Assembly (NCBI RefSeq): GCF_001758465.1
Contig: NZ_MJIC01000001.1
Location: 106,101-170,100 of the forward strand
Origin: Marisediminitalea lipolytica
GTDB taxonomy: Bacteria > Pseudomonadota > Gammaproteobacteria > Enterobacterales > Alteromonadaceae
Length of the DNA: 64,000 bases
Direction: 5' to 3'
Shown here: positions 18,682 through 27,878 of the stretch, one piece after another
How positions within the stretch are numbered: the stretch's first letter is position 1
Layout of the letters: the number at the start of each line of letters is the position of its first letter
Notes under the pieces: generated by a model
What the model was told of the DNA's origin: nothing
The model's database searches: none
The model's input: only the letters and a program-made list of their open reading frames with translations
Translations under genes and position numbers: made by a program

Positions 18682-20529
18682 ATGCAAAAAGAACTCTTAC
18701 GCGGTATTCGGTATTCAGCGTTGGCAGCGGCCATCGCGATGGGATTGTCAGCCTGTTCACTGGACGGCGACGACGGTGCAGACGGCGCAACTGGCGCCCA
18801 GGGTGTTCAGGGCCCTCAAGGCGAACAAGGCCCACAGGGTGAAAATGGTGATTCAGCAGGTAAATTAACCCGTATCGCTACCGTACCACTGGGCGCAGAA
18901 GTTACCGGTATTTTTTTGAGTGACGAAGGCGATTTGTTCTTTAACGTACAGCATCCTTCTGGCACCAACACTGCCACTAACAGCATCAACAGTATGCCTA
19001 TTAACACCGGTACTGTTGGTGTTCTGGCCGGTGTTAACTTTAATAACCTGCCAGCTACCTTACCTGATTCACCGGTACCAAGCTCAGAAGAAGAAAAGCA
19101 ACTGGTGATGACCGCCATTGGTCAGTATCAGGTTCTGGGTCAGACCGGTGACACCTACGAAGGTGAATTACCTGAAGGTCTGGGCCACATTTACACGCTG
19201 GACGGCGGTACTCTGGTACTGGAAAACGACATGCCGGACTTTAACGGCTTCCTGCCTACCGGTGAAGGCCAGGGTTATCTTTTCTCTAACTGGGAAGAAC
19301 TGCCTGGCGGCATGAGCCGTATGGCTATTGAGCGTGACGCTCAAGGCATGTGGACTGTTACTGACGTGATGATGCTGGACTTCTCTCCTGTATGGGGAAC
19401 GGCAGCAAACTGCTTTGGTTCTATGTCACCCTGGGGTACGCCACTGACGTCAGAAGAGTGGGTTGTTGATTCATCAGTAAACAGTACCACTGATGCCAGC
19501 TGGAACGATCCAAACGAAGTAGCTACCAATGCACGTATCGGCCGTATGTGGGAAATGACCGCACCAGATGTGCCAAACCCTTACAACTACGGCTATATCG
19601 CCGAGGTAACCGAAGCCGCTTCTGCGACACCGGTCATTGTTAAACATTTTGCTATGGGCCGTTACGAGCACGAAAACTCAACGGTAATGCCTGACGGACG
19701 CACAGTTTACCTGTCTCAGGATGATACCGGCGGCGTACTGTTTAAATTTGTGGCTGATACCGCAGAAGATTTAAGTGCAGGTACGTTGTACGGTGCCAAA
19801 CTGACTCAGGACTTAGGTCAGAATGATCCGGCAACTACCGGCTTTGATGTTGAGTGGGTTGAGCTGGCTAGTGGTGACAACCTGACTATCCGTGCCTGGA
19901 TTGACGAATACAATGGTATCGGTACCGACGATTATGTAGAAGGCGAAAGCTCTTACATTACCTTAGCTGACGTAGCTGCCTGGGCTAATGGCGACGCCAC
20001 TTACCCAACCGTAGAAAACGGCGGTGGTAAAGTGACTGCGGGTCAGCCAATGGATGACCGTGTCGCGTTCCTTGAATCACGTGCAGCGGCTAAAGCACTG
20101 GGTGCAACCGCTGAGTGGCGTAAGCTGGAAGGTATCTCGGTAAACCATAAGCGTGCGAAAGAAGCGGTTGAAGGTGTCGACACTATCGAAGGTGAAATCG
20201 TTACCGACGCTTACGTCTATATCGGCATTTCTGACATCGACAACACCATGATCGACGGTGAGGGTGACATGCAGCTGTCTGCTCGTGTTAAGGATTGCGG
20301 TGGTGTATACCGTGCTCGTTTAGGCGCAAACTACGATATCTCACGCATTGAGCCTGTGGTAATGGGTTCTACCTACCGTTCAAGCCTGACTGGTGCAGAG
20401 CGTTGTGATGTGGACCAGCTGTCTCAGCCAGATAACGTTATCGTAATGAACGATGGCCGTATTCTGATTGGTGAAGATGGCTTCCAGGAAAACAACACGC
20501 TGTGGATGTACGAACCAGCGAAGAAATAA
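18682..20529 (+). CDS. PhoX/DUF839 family lipoprotein with collagen-like linker
   Basis: The 615-residue protein has a lipoprotein signal peptide (lipid Cys25 in GLSAC), then nine Gly-X-Y triplets at residues 29-55 like a short collagen stretch, then a DUF839/PhoX beta-propeller domain. The PhoX-type core is visible at GRYEHENSTVMPDGRTVYLS and LFKFVA. PhoX enzymes are calcium/iron alkaline phosphatases, usually Tat-exported; this one has a Sec lipoprotein signal instead, so it may be anchored and its activity is not assured. A Pho box-like site lies upstream and a terminator follows. Confidence 0.8.
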   Translation: MQKELLRGIRYSALAAAIAMGLSACSLDGDDGADGATGAQGVQGPQGEQGPQGENGDSAGKLTRIATVPLGAEVTGIFLSDEGDLFFNVQHPSGTNTATNSINSMPINTGTVGVLAGVNFNNLPATLPDSPVPSSEEEKQLVMTAIGQYQVLGQTGDTYEGELPEGLGHIYTLDGGTLVLENDMPDFNGFLPTGEGQGYLFSNWEELPGGMSRMAIERDAQGMWTVTDVMMLDFSPVWGTAANCFGSMSPWGTPLTSEEWVVDSSVNSTTDASWNDPNEVATNARIGRMWEMTAPDVPNPYNYGYIAEVTEAASATPVIVKHFAMGRYEHENSTVMPDGRTVYLSQDDTGGVLFKFVADTAEDLSAGTLYGAKLTQDLGQNDPATTGFDVEWVELASGDNLTIRAWIDEYNGIGTDDYVEGESSYITLADVAAWANGDATYPTVENGGGKVTAGQPMDDRVAFLESRAAAKALGATAEWRKLEGISVNHKRAKEAVEGVDTIEGEIVTDAYVYIGISDIDNTMIDGEGDMQLSARVKDCGGVYRARLGANYDISRIEPVVMGSTYRSSLTGAERCDVDQLSQPDNVIVMNDGRILIGEDGFQENNTLWMYEPAKK

Positions 20530-20551
20530 GTCACATTTTAATCTAATTTGT

Positions 20552-20578
20552 CCGGGTACGCTGGTACCCGGATTTTTG
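20552..20578 (+). terminator. Terminator after the PhoX-like gene
   Basis: CCGGGTAC and GTACCCGG form a perfect eight-base-pair stem, followed by ATTTTTG. It lies between the PhoX-like gene and the di-haem lipoprotein gene, which begins 14 bases later. Confidence 0.8.
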
Positions 20579-20591
20579 CGTTTATAAAACT

Positions 20592-22262
20592 ATGAAAAAC
20601 TCTTATATCAATTTGTCATCACTGGTTCTGGTCAGCACATTATTAATGAGTGCCTGTAGTGATGAAAAGGTTGTTGAAATGCCGGTACAGCCTACGCAGT
20701 ATCCTTACCAGGAAGGTGATGATATTCCGGCCGTGGCTTATCTTGAGCACAACGAAATATATAATCCGGAGTCGGTAATTCCGCCCCAGTGTTATACCAA
20801 AACCAACGGCACTAACAATCCTTGCTATGCCTGCCATCAAAGCTATGACAAAAACGAAAACCGACCCAATCAAATGGGCGATGGTACCTTGCAGGGAAAT
20901 TATGAATTTTCTGACGTCGGTCTGACTAACAGCTGGAAGAATCTGTTTGTCGACCGTCGTGAGCTGATTGCTGATATCAGCGATGAGGCTATCCTGGCCT
21001 ATATTAATCAGGACAACTACAGCCCGGCGCTGAAAGAGCAGGGCGGCCTGCCCCAGGCTATGCATCTGGCGCAGCTAAGTCAGCCCAGCGATGCCTTTGG
21101 CGAATATGGCATAGCCAACGATGGCAGTGGCTGGGTGGCCTATAATTATAAGCCGTTCCCGAGTACCTTCTGGCCAACCAATGGCTCAACCGGAGATGCC
21201 ATGATACGCCTGCCTGCGCCGTTTCAGCAGCGCGATGGTCAGTATAGTCAGGATATCTATCTGGCTAACCTGACCCTGGTGGAAATGGCCTTAAAAGATG
21301 TCGATCAGCTGGCAGTCCCCGCGCTTAACGAAATGGAAATTGGCCAGGATATTAACGGCGACGGTGAGTTAACCGCGAATGTGCAGACTATGCAGCGCCA
21401 GCGTTATTATGTGGGTGATGCCCGTTCGATTGAGCTTAGTTTTCAGCTTTACCCCCAGGGCACCGAGTTATTGCATACCGTGCGCTATATCGGCGTGGAC
21501 GACGACGGCCGTATTTTCAATGCACCGCGTATGAAAGAAGTGCGCTATATGCAAAAAGCACTCTTTCGCAGTAAAGAGAGCCTGGCATCAGCCTATTACG
21601 CCGAAGCCAAGGACAAAGCCTTTGAAAAACTCCCGCAAACTCGTTACCTGAATGAAGAAAAGGGCATTGATAACGGCTTTGGCTGGACCCTGAACGCTTA
21701 TATTGAAGATGCAACCGGCGCACTTCGTCCGCAGCATGAACAGGAACTGGCGTTTTGCAATGGTTGCCATAAAACTGTTGGGGCGACGTTCGACCAAACG
21801 TTTTCGTTTGCGCGAAAAGTCCCGGGCGCTGCAGGGTGGGGTTATATAAATCTGCATGACATTGCCGATGTGCCCAACATCAATGAGCAGGATGGTGAGT
21901 TTCTCACCTACATGAAACGTGTTGGTGGTGGCGATGAATTCCGCCAGAATGCAGAGATGCTGGCGCGCTGGTTTAACGAAGACGGCAACGTTGACGAAGA
22001 CAAAGTCAGACAAGCCGGCTCGGTGTATGAACTGATTACGCCAAGTCCTGAGCGCGCACTGGCGCTGAATAAAGCTTATCAGACCATTGTTAAAGAGCAG
22101 AGCTATCTGTTTGGCCGTGACGCCACCATCACTGAAGCTAAAAATGTACTCAGTGTCATTGATGCCGAACAACCGCCGTTGTTGCCTGAGCATCGTTATC
22201 AGTGGGACATGCGTCTTGACTGGTTTGCCGACGCCCACCAAACGGTGGCCGGGAATCGCTAA
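20592..22262 (+). CDS. Di-haem c-type lipoprotein of unknown function
   Basis: The 556-residue protein has a lipoprotein signal peptide (lipid Cys22 in LMSAC) and two haem c attachment motifs, CYACH at 78-82 and CNGCH at 389-393. It should be exported, lipidated and carry two haems. I do not recognise a named family beyond cytochrome c-like motifs. It lies 62 bases downstream of the PhoX-like gene on the same strand, across a terminator. The pairing of two envelope lipoproteins, one with redox cofactors, suggests related roles, but that is only inference. Confidence 0.75.
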   Translation: MKNSYINLSSLVLVSTLLMSACSDEKVVEMPVQPTQYPYQEGDDIPAVAYLEHNEIYNPESVIPPQCYTKTNGTNNPCYACHQSYDKNENRPNQMGDGTLQGNYEFSDVGLTNSWKNLFVDRRELIADISDEAILAYINQDNYSPALKEQGGLPQAMHLAQLSQPSDAFGEYGIANDGSGWVAYNYKPFPSTFWPTNGSTGDAMIRLPAPFQQRDGQYSQDIYLANLTLVEMALKDVDQLAVPALNEMEIGQDINGDGELTANVQTMQRQRYYVGDARSIELSFQLYPQGTELLHTVRYIGVDDDGRIFNAPRMKEVRYMQKALFRSKESLASAYYAEAKDKAFEKLPQTRYLNEEKGIDNGFGWTLNAYIEDATGALRPQHEQELAFCNGCHKTVGATFDQTFSFARKVPGAAGWGYINLHDIADVPNINEQDGEFLTYMKRVGGGDEFRQNAEMLARWFNEDGNVDEDKVRQAGSVYELITPSPERALALNKAYQTIVKEQSYLFGRDATITEAKNVLSVIDAEQPPLLPEHRYQWDMRLDWFADAHQTVAGNR

Positions 22263-22292
22263 TGCAAATTCCTTAACCGCAGCAAGGCCCGG

Positions 22293-23186
22293 TTAAGGCG
22301 TTTCCAGTGCGGTTAATGCCTGCCAGAGAAAGCTGGCCACCGGGCCTTTGGGGCGCTTTTTTTCCCGCACCAGATTGATCTCCCCCTTGATGGAGGAGGT
22401 CACATCATCCAGCTGTAACTGAACCAAACTGCCGTCTCCAAGCTCTTCGGCCACCCTGTCCTTGGGGATATAACCCCAGCCAGCGCAGCGTAACAGTAAA
22501 CCCTTCTGTGTGGAGGTGTCATTGGTGCGCATGGTGGAACTTGGCACCACGCCCATTACTTTTTCAATGTTTAAATCGATATCGAAAGACTGTGGCATTA
22601 ATAGCGGAATATCCCGTAGCTGACTGGATGAAAACGGGCTGCCGCCAATTTTTTCAAGCAAGCGTTGGTGGATAACGGCGACCACTTCAAAACGGCCAAA
22701 AGGCATGGTTTCAAAACTGGCCAGCTCGTGAAACGAATGAGTCCAGGGGCTGACTGCAATATCAGCAGTACCATCAATAATCCGCTGAATTGCGCCCAGA
22801 CGCTGGACTGCCGATATATACAGTTCAGTTTGCGGAAACTGCTGTTGGGTTTGCGTGATTGCATCGAAAAAAGAGTCTTGCTGACATATAGTATCAAAAG
22901 CAAATTCAATTTTACTCTCATGGCCTTGCCTTAAGTGAGCCGCCAGCGTGCCGATATCCTTTTCCTGCCGTAACAGATAACGGCAGTGGGGCAGCAGGCG
23001 CTGGCCGTCTGCTGTGAGCTGTAATCGGTTTGCGGTTTTCCGGAGCAGGGATAGCTGAAGTTCCTCCTGAAAACGTTTTATGGCAATCGACAAAGCTGGC
23101 TGGGTTTTGTGCAATACCTCGGCGGCTCTCGCGATACTACCGTGCTCAGCCACGGTGACAAACATGCGTAATTGTTCGAGTGTCAT
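22293..23186 (-). CDS. LysR family transcriptional regulator of the RND efflux locus
   Basis: The 297-residue protein has a typical N-terminal helix-turn-helix (LEQLRMFVTVAEHGSIARAA, about residues 3-60) and a LysR effector domain. It is divergent from the RND efflux genes starting at 23279, with 92 AT-rich bases between. That arrangement suggests it controls the pump genes. The effector is unknown. The 3' end carries an inverted repeat (CCTTAACCG/CGGTTAAGG at 22271-22298) shared with the convergent di-haem gene, without a clear T-run. Confidence 0.88.
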   Translation of the reverse strand: MTLEQLRMFVTVAEHGSIARAAEVLHKTQPALSIAIKRFQEELQLSLLRKTANRLQLTADGQRLLPHCRYLLRQEKDIGTLAAHLRQGHESKIEFAFDTICQQDSFFDAITQTQQQFPQTELYISAVQRLGAIQRIIDGTADIAVSPWTHSFHELASFETMPFGRFEVVAVIHQRLLEKIGGSPFSSSQLRDIPLLMPQSFDIDLNIEKVMGVVPSSTMRTNDTSTQKGLLLRCAGWGYIPKDRVAEELGDGSLVQLQLDDVTSSIKGEINLVREKKRPKGPVASFLWQALTALETP

Positions 23187-23278
23187 AAATTAAATTTAAT
23201 GCATAAGTAAAATAGATTAAATATTATTTTGGTTTAAGTTGACGTATATTGCCAGCGTTAAAATTCAGGAGAAATGCA

Positions 23279-24370
23279 GTGAAGCCAATGAGTGTAATCA
23301 GAGCCAGTGTGGCCAGCGCGCTAATACTTGCCCTTAGCGGGTGCAGTAGTGAAGCAGAAAATCAGGTCACTGAGACGCAGACAACCAAGCTGGTTAAAAC
23401 CCTCACACTGGAAAGCATTGATCATGGCGGTTACCGGGAGTTTCCCGCTGTGGTAGAAGCCAGTGAGGAAGCCACTCTGGCGTTTCGCGTGTCTGGCGAA
23501 CTGCAAACCCTTAAGGTAATGGCTGGCCAACATGTCAACAGCGGAGAGGTGCTGGCGACCTTGGATCCCACGGATTATCAGATTGCGGTGGATCAGGCGC
23601 GGGCTAATTACGACCTGGCCAAGGTTCAGTTCGACAGGTCAAAAACCTTACTGGATAAACAGCTGGCCTCTAAAGCAGGCTTTGATGAAGCGAAGGCGCA
23701 GCTTAAGGTGGCCGAGGCCGCGCTGAAATCAGCAGAAACAAACCTGGCCTACACCGAGCTGCACGCGCCATTCAGCGGTCAGGTAGCCCAGCGTTACGTA
23801 GAAAACTACGAAAGCATTATGGCTCAGCAAGCGGTCTTTTCACTGCAAAAAAATACCGTGGTAGATGTGGCAATCCAGATCCCTGAAGACTTACTCTCTA
23901 ACCTGGACAAAGAAAGCCAGTACCAGCCAGAGGTGCGCTTTGATACCCATCCGGATGATGTGTTCCGTGCCACGCTGAAAGAGTATGACACCGACGCAGA
24001 CCCGGCCACCAACACCTATAAAGTGGTGTTTCAGTTAACCCGCCCCGACAACTTTAACGTGTTTCCGGGTATGTCTGCCACAGTAAGAGCCCAGCTGGAT
24101 CAGGTCATGAAAGTGAAAAGCGCTGGCTGGAATGTACCGGCGGCGGCCATTTTTACCGATGGAACTGGTAACAATGAACAAAGCTACGTGTTTGTGGTGG
24201 TTAAGGATAATCAGCTGGAAAAGCGCGCCGTGACCCTGGGGAATATCACCGATGATGGCTTTGTAGTGACTGACGGTCTGGTTAGTGGAGAACAAGTTGT
24301 GGCAGCCGGTGTGCACCGCTTACAGGATGGTGAAACCATTCGTATCTGGCATAAAGAGCGGGGGCTGTAA
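23279..24370 (+). CDS. RND efflux periplasmic adaptor (membrane fusion) lipoprotein
   Basis: The adaptor has 363 residues from the GTG at 23279, with AGGAG seven bases upstream; an in-frame TTG at 23249 is less likely. The lipoprotein signal ends in LALSGC (Cys22). The HlyD/AcrA layout follows: lipoyl-like half motifs (LKVMAGQHVNSGEVLATLD), a helical hairpin at about 90-150, the second half motif AELHAPFSG-like, and beta-barrel and membrane-proximal domains. It links the inner-membrane pump encoded next to an outer-membrane channel, which is not encoded here. Confidence 0.92.
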   Translation: MKPMSVIRASVASALILALSGCSSEAENQVTETQTTKLVKTLTLESIDHGGYREFPAVVEASEEATLAFRVSGELQTLKVMAGQHVNSGEVLATLDPTDYQIAVDQARANYDLAKVQFDRSKTLLDKQLASKAGFDEAKAQLKVAEAALKSAETNLAYTELHAPFSGQVAQRYVENYESIMAQQAVFSLQKNTVVDVAIQIPEDLLSNLDKESQYQPEVRFDTHPDDVFRATLKEYDTDADPATNTYKVVFQLTRPDNFNVFPGMSATVRAQLDQVMKVKSAGWNVPAAAIFTDGTGNNEQSYVFVVVKDNQLEKRAVTLGNITDDGFVVTDGLVSGEQVVAAGVHRLQDGETIRIWHKERGL

Positions 24371-24372
24371 GG

Positions 24373-27300
24373 GTGAATATTGCCGGTTACTTTGTTAAAA
24401 ACCGCACCACCAGCTGGCTGGTTACGCTGATCCTGCTGCTGGGCGGAACCCTGGCTTTTTTTGGCCTCGGGCGTCTGGAAGATCCGCAGTTTACTATTAA
24501 AAAGGCCATGGTTATCACCCAGTACCCTGGTGCTTCTCCCACCCAGGTGGAGGAAGAGGTAACTTACCCCATCGAAAATGCGATCCAGGAGTTACCTTAC
24601 GTCGATAACATTACTTCTATTTCCACTGCCGGGCAGTCACAAATCACGGTAGAGATGAAAAGCATCTACCGGAAAGATGCCCTGCGTGGGATCTGGGAAG
24701 AAATGCGCCGTAAAATTAATGATTTACGGCCTGCATTGCCAACCGGGGTTAATCCGCCACGGGTGATGGATGATTTTGCCGATGTTTACGGCATGCTCAT
24801 CGCCATTAATGGCGAAGGCTATCAGTACAAAGATATCAATGATTATGTGGATTACCTGAAGCGCGAGCTTATTCTGGTGGACGGCGTGGGCAAAGTTACT
24901 GTACAGGGCGAACAGCAGGAACAGGTGTTTGTCGAAATTGCGCGTTCACAGATAGTTTCCCTGGGTATTAGTCCCAGCCGCATCAGTTCGTTACTGGTTA
25001 GTCAGAATCAGGTGTCTAATGCCGGTAAGGTGAAAATTGGGGATGAGTACATTCGCATTAACCCCACCGGCGAATTTGAATCAGTAGAAGAGCTGGAAAA
25101 TCTGCTTATCAGTCAGGCGGGTGCGCCAGAGCGAATTTACCTGGGTGATGTAGCCCGTATTTATCGCGGCTACGAAGAGGTACCGGACAACCTTATCCAT
25201 TACAACGGCGAGCAGTCTTTATTGCTGGGAATTTCTTTTGCCGATGGTGTTAACGTGGTTGAGGTTGGCGAGCGAATTATGCAGCGCCTGGAAAAACTCG
25301 AGTACATGCGCCCGGTTGGTATGCAAACCAGTTTTATCTACAACCAGCCGGTCGAAGTGGATAAATCCGTGCAGGGTTTTATTTTAAACCTGGCTGAAGC
25401 AGTCGGTATCGTTATTGTGGTGCTACTGGTGTTTATGGGCGTTAAGTCTGGCCTGCTCATTGGTCTTATCCTGCTGCTAACCGTGTTGGGTACCTTTATT
25501 TTTATGCAGCAGATGGAAATTAATCTGCAGCGTATTTCCCTGGGGGCCCTGATCATTGCCCTGGGGATGCTAGTGGACAATGCCATAGTGGTGACCGAAG
25601 GAATTTTAATCGCCATGAAACGGGGCTACACCAAAGTGGCGGCGGCGTCTTATGTGGTTAGCCAGAATATGTGGCCACTGCTGGGTGCCACGGTGATTGC
25701 CATTATCGCCTTTGCGCCCATTGGCCTGTCGAGTGATGCCACCGGGGAATTTGCCGGCAGTTTGTTTTGGGTGCTGTTTGTCAGTTTGTTGCTTAGCTGG
25801 GTCACCGCAATTACCCTGACGCCGTTTTTTGCCTCTCTGCTGTTTAAGGATGCTGACAATGTCGGTAACGAAGAACTCAAGGGCAGTGAAGAGTTGTACA
25901 ACGGACTTATTTTCGAGATTTTCAGCGGTATCTTACATTTTGCGCTGAAATTCCGGGTGATAACCGTGGTGGCCATGGTGGCACTGCTGGTGAGTGCAAT
26001 TATTGCTTTTGGCAGCGTTAAGCAGTCGTTTTTCCCGCCTTCGACCACGCCGATGTTTTTGGTGGACATCTGGCATAAAGCAGGCACAGATATTCGCGTA
26101 AATGCGGACAAGGTGAATCAGATTGAAAAGCACTTGCTCAGCGAAGACGGCGTAGAAGAAGTGACTTCCACGGTGGGCCAGGGTTTAACCCGTTTTATGC
26201 TCACCTATCAAACCGAGAAGAGCTATCAAACTTACGCCCAGCTGGTTATTCGCATGCGCGATGGGGAAACGCTGGAAGCGCAGCTACCGCGATTACGGGA
26301 CTTTATGGACAGCGAATATAGCGAGGTATTTTACAAAATAAAACGCCTTGAAATCGGGCCGTCTACCGACGCGAAAATTGAGGCCCGGTTCAGTGGCCCT
26401 GAGCCCACCGAATTGCGCCGTTTAGCCGAGGAGGCCAAGCAGATCCTGGCCGGCGATCCTGGTGCAAGAAATATCCGTGATAACTGGCGTCAGCAAACCA
26501 AGGTTATCAGACCTATTTTAAACGAAGCGGCTGCCCGTCGGGTTGGGATCAGCAAGGCTGACCTGGACGAACTCTTACTCACCAGCTTTTCCGGTGCCCA
26601 GATTGGCGTTTACCGCGATGGCACTGACCTGCTGCCGATAATCAGTCGGCCACCACCACAGGAGCGACTTACTGCGGAGAATCTGGAAAATCTGCAAATT
26701 TACTCTGCGACGGCGCAGCAGTATATTCCGGTTACTCAGGTCGTCAGCCGGTTTGATGTCAGCTGGGAAGATCCTATCATTATGCGTCGCGACCGTAAGC
26801 GTACCTTAACCGTGATGGCTGATCACGATATTCTGGGTAGCGAAACTGCTGCCAAGCTGTTTTCGCGGGTTAAGGAAAAAATAGAAGCGATCCCTTTACC
26901 TGACGGTTACCAACTGGAGTGGGGCGGTGAGTTTGAAGCTTCCAACAAAGCACAAACGGCCATATTCGGCTCGTTGCCGCTGGGCTATCTCATTATGTTT
27001 ATCACCACCGTACTGTTGTTTGCTTCCGCCCGGATTGCGGGCATTATCTGGGCCTGTATTCCTCTTGCCCTGATTGGAGTGAGCTATGGCTTATTGTTAA
27101 CGGGCGCGCCTTTTGGGTTTATGGCGTTACTGGGCTTTTTAAGTTTGTCGGGCATGATCATCAAAAACGGTATTGTGCTGGTAGAGCAGGTAAAACTTGA
27201 GCTGGAAGAAGGTAAAGCACCTTATTCGGCACTGTTTCACGCTACGCTAAGTCGCGTGCGACCAGTGTGTATGGCGGCGATTACCACTATTTTAGGTATG

Positions 27301-27441
27301 ATCCCGCTGTTATTTGATGACTTCTTTGCCAGCATGGCAGTGGTGATCATGTTTGGCCTTGGCTTTGCCACCTTGCTTACTTTGGTCTTTGTACCGGTGC
27401 TTTATAGTCTGGTGTTCAAGATTCAGAAAACCCCGCACTAG
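24373..27441 (+). CDS. RND efflux transporter, inner-membrane permease
   Basis: The 1022-residue pump has the AcrB-type layout: helix 1, a large periplasmic loop, helices 2-7, a second loop, helices 8-12. Motifs include GRLEDPQFTIKKA near the start, ALGMLVDNAIVVTEGI in helix 4 with the proton-relay Asp, and SGMIIKNGIVLVEQ in the second half. It starts with GTG two bases after the adaptor stop, so the genes are coupled. Substrates are likely hydrophobic or amphiphilic compounds, driven by the proton gradient. Confidence 0.95.
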   Translation: MNIAGYFVKNRTTSWLVTLILLLGGTLAFFGLGRLEDPQFTIKKAMVITQYPGASPTQVEEEVTYPIENAIQELPYVDNITSISTAGQSQITVEMKSIYRKDALRGIWEEMRRKINDLRPALPTGVNPPRVMDDFADVYGMLIAINGEGYQYKDINDYVDYLKRELILVDGVGKVTVQGEQQEQVFVEIARSQIVSLGISPSRISSLLVSQNQVSNAGKVKIGDEYIRINPTGEFESVEELENLLISQAGAPERIYLGDVARIYRGYEEVPDNLIHYNGEQSLLLGISFADGVNVVEVGERIMQRLEKLEYMRPVGMQTSFIYNQPVEVDKSVQGFILNLAEAVGIVIVVLLVFMGVKSGLLIGLILLLTVLGTFIFMQQMEINLQRISLGALIIALGMLVDNAIVVTEGILIAMKRGYTKVAAASYVVSQNMWPLLGATVIAIIAFAPIGLSSDATGEFAGSLFWVLFVSLLLSWVTAITLTPFFASLLFKDADNVGNEELKGSEELYNGLIFEIFSGILHFALKFRVITVVAMVALLVSAIIAFGSVKQSFFPPSTTPMFLVDIWHKAGTDIRVNADKVNQIEKHLLSEDGVEEVTSTVGQGLTRFMLTYQTEKSYQTYAQLVIRMRDGETLEAQLPRLRDFMDSEYSEVFYKIKRLEIGPSTDAKIEARFSGPEPTELRRLAEEAKQILAGDPGARNIRDNWRQQTKVIRPILNEAAARRVGISKADLDELLLTSFSGAQIGVYRDGTDLLPIISRPPPQERLTAENLENLQIYSATAQQYIPVTQVVSRFDVSWEDPIIMRRDRKRTLTVMADHDILGSETAAKLFSRVKEKIEAIPLPDGYQLEWGGEFEASNKAQTAIFGSLPLGYLIMFITTVLLFASARIAGIIWACIPLALIGVSYGLLLTGAPFGFMALLGFLSLSGMIIKNGIVLVEQVKLELEEGKAPYSALFHATLSRVRPVCMAAITTILGMIPLLFDDFFASMAVVIMFGLGFATLLTLVFVPVLYSLVFKIQKTPH

Positions 27442-27468
27442 TTTGTATCCCTGTAAGTATTGCACTGT

Positions 27469-27512
27469 GCGCCTGTAAGGATTTTCCTGTCAGGCGCTTA
27501 TTCCTTTCTTTC
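27469..27512 (+). terminator. Probable terminator of the RND efflux operon
   Basis: GCGCCTG and CAGGCGC can pair around a 15-base loop, followed by a T-rich stretch (TTATTCCTTTCTTTC). It lies 28 bases past the pump gene stop. Confidence 0.55.
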
Positions 27513-27628
27513 TATTCTCTAACACGCTGAAAAACAAGCTGTTAACTATCTGGTATAAGTCTGGCATTAACCATGGTGTGATACATAACCAAGACGTTCA
27601 TTCTTTTTTTCACAACAGGGAGTCAGCT

Positions 27629-27820
27629 ATGAATACTGATATTGCAAAAGGTAAGTGGAATCAGCTAACCGGTAAGGTCAAGCAACAGTGGGGTAAACTG
27701 ACCGACGATGAGGTAGAGCAAATGGAAGGTAACTTCGACTTGTTCTACGGCAAAATGCAGGAAAAGTATGGCATGAGCCGCGACAAAGCACGTAAAGAGT
27801 TTGATGCACTGAACAGCTAA
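27629..27820 (+). CDS. CsbD family stress-associated protein
   Basis: The 63-residue protein begins MNTDIAKGKWNQLTGKVKQQ, a full match to CsbD/YjbJ proteins, small acidic helical proteins abundant in stress and stationary phase with no known biochemical role. The frame is open back to 27578, but the ATG at 27629 has GGGAG at good distance and is the family start. It stands alone, with a terminator immediately downstream. Confidence 0.9.
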   Translation: MNTDIAKGKWNQLTGKVKQQWGKLTDDEVEQMEGNFDLFYGKMQEKYGMSRDKARKEFDALNS

Positions 27821-27824
27821 ACAA

Positions 27825-27852
27825 AAACCCCGGCTAAAATAGCCGGGGTTTT
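27825..27852. terminator. Bidirectional terminator between csbD-like and TonB receptor genes
   Basis: AACCCCGGCT and AGCCGGGGTT flank AAAAT with A- and T-runs outside, so it can end transcription from both convergent genes. Confidence 0.9.
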
Positions 27853-27878
27853 AATTCGGGTTAACGAAACGCCGCTAA

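Noticed and set aside
22271..22298. A terminator between the di-haem lipoprotein gene and the LysR gene
   Set aside because: The inverted repeat CCTTAACCG/CGGTTAAGG is clear, but there is no T-run on either side, so I did not list it as a terminator.
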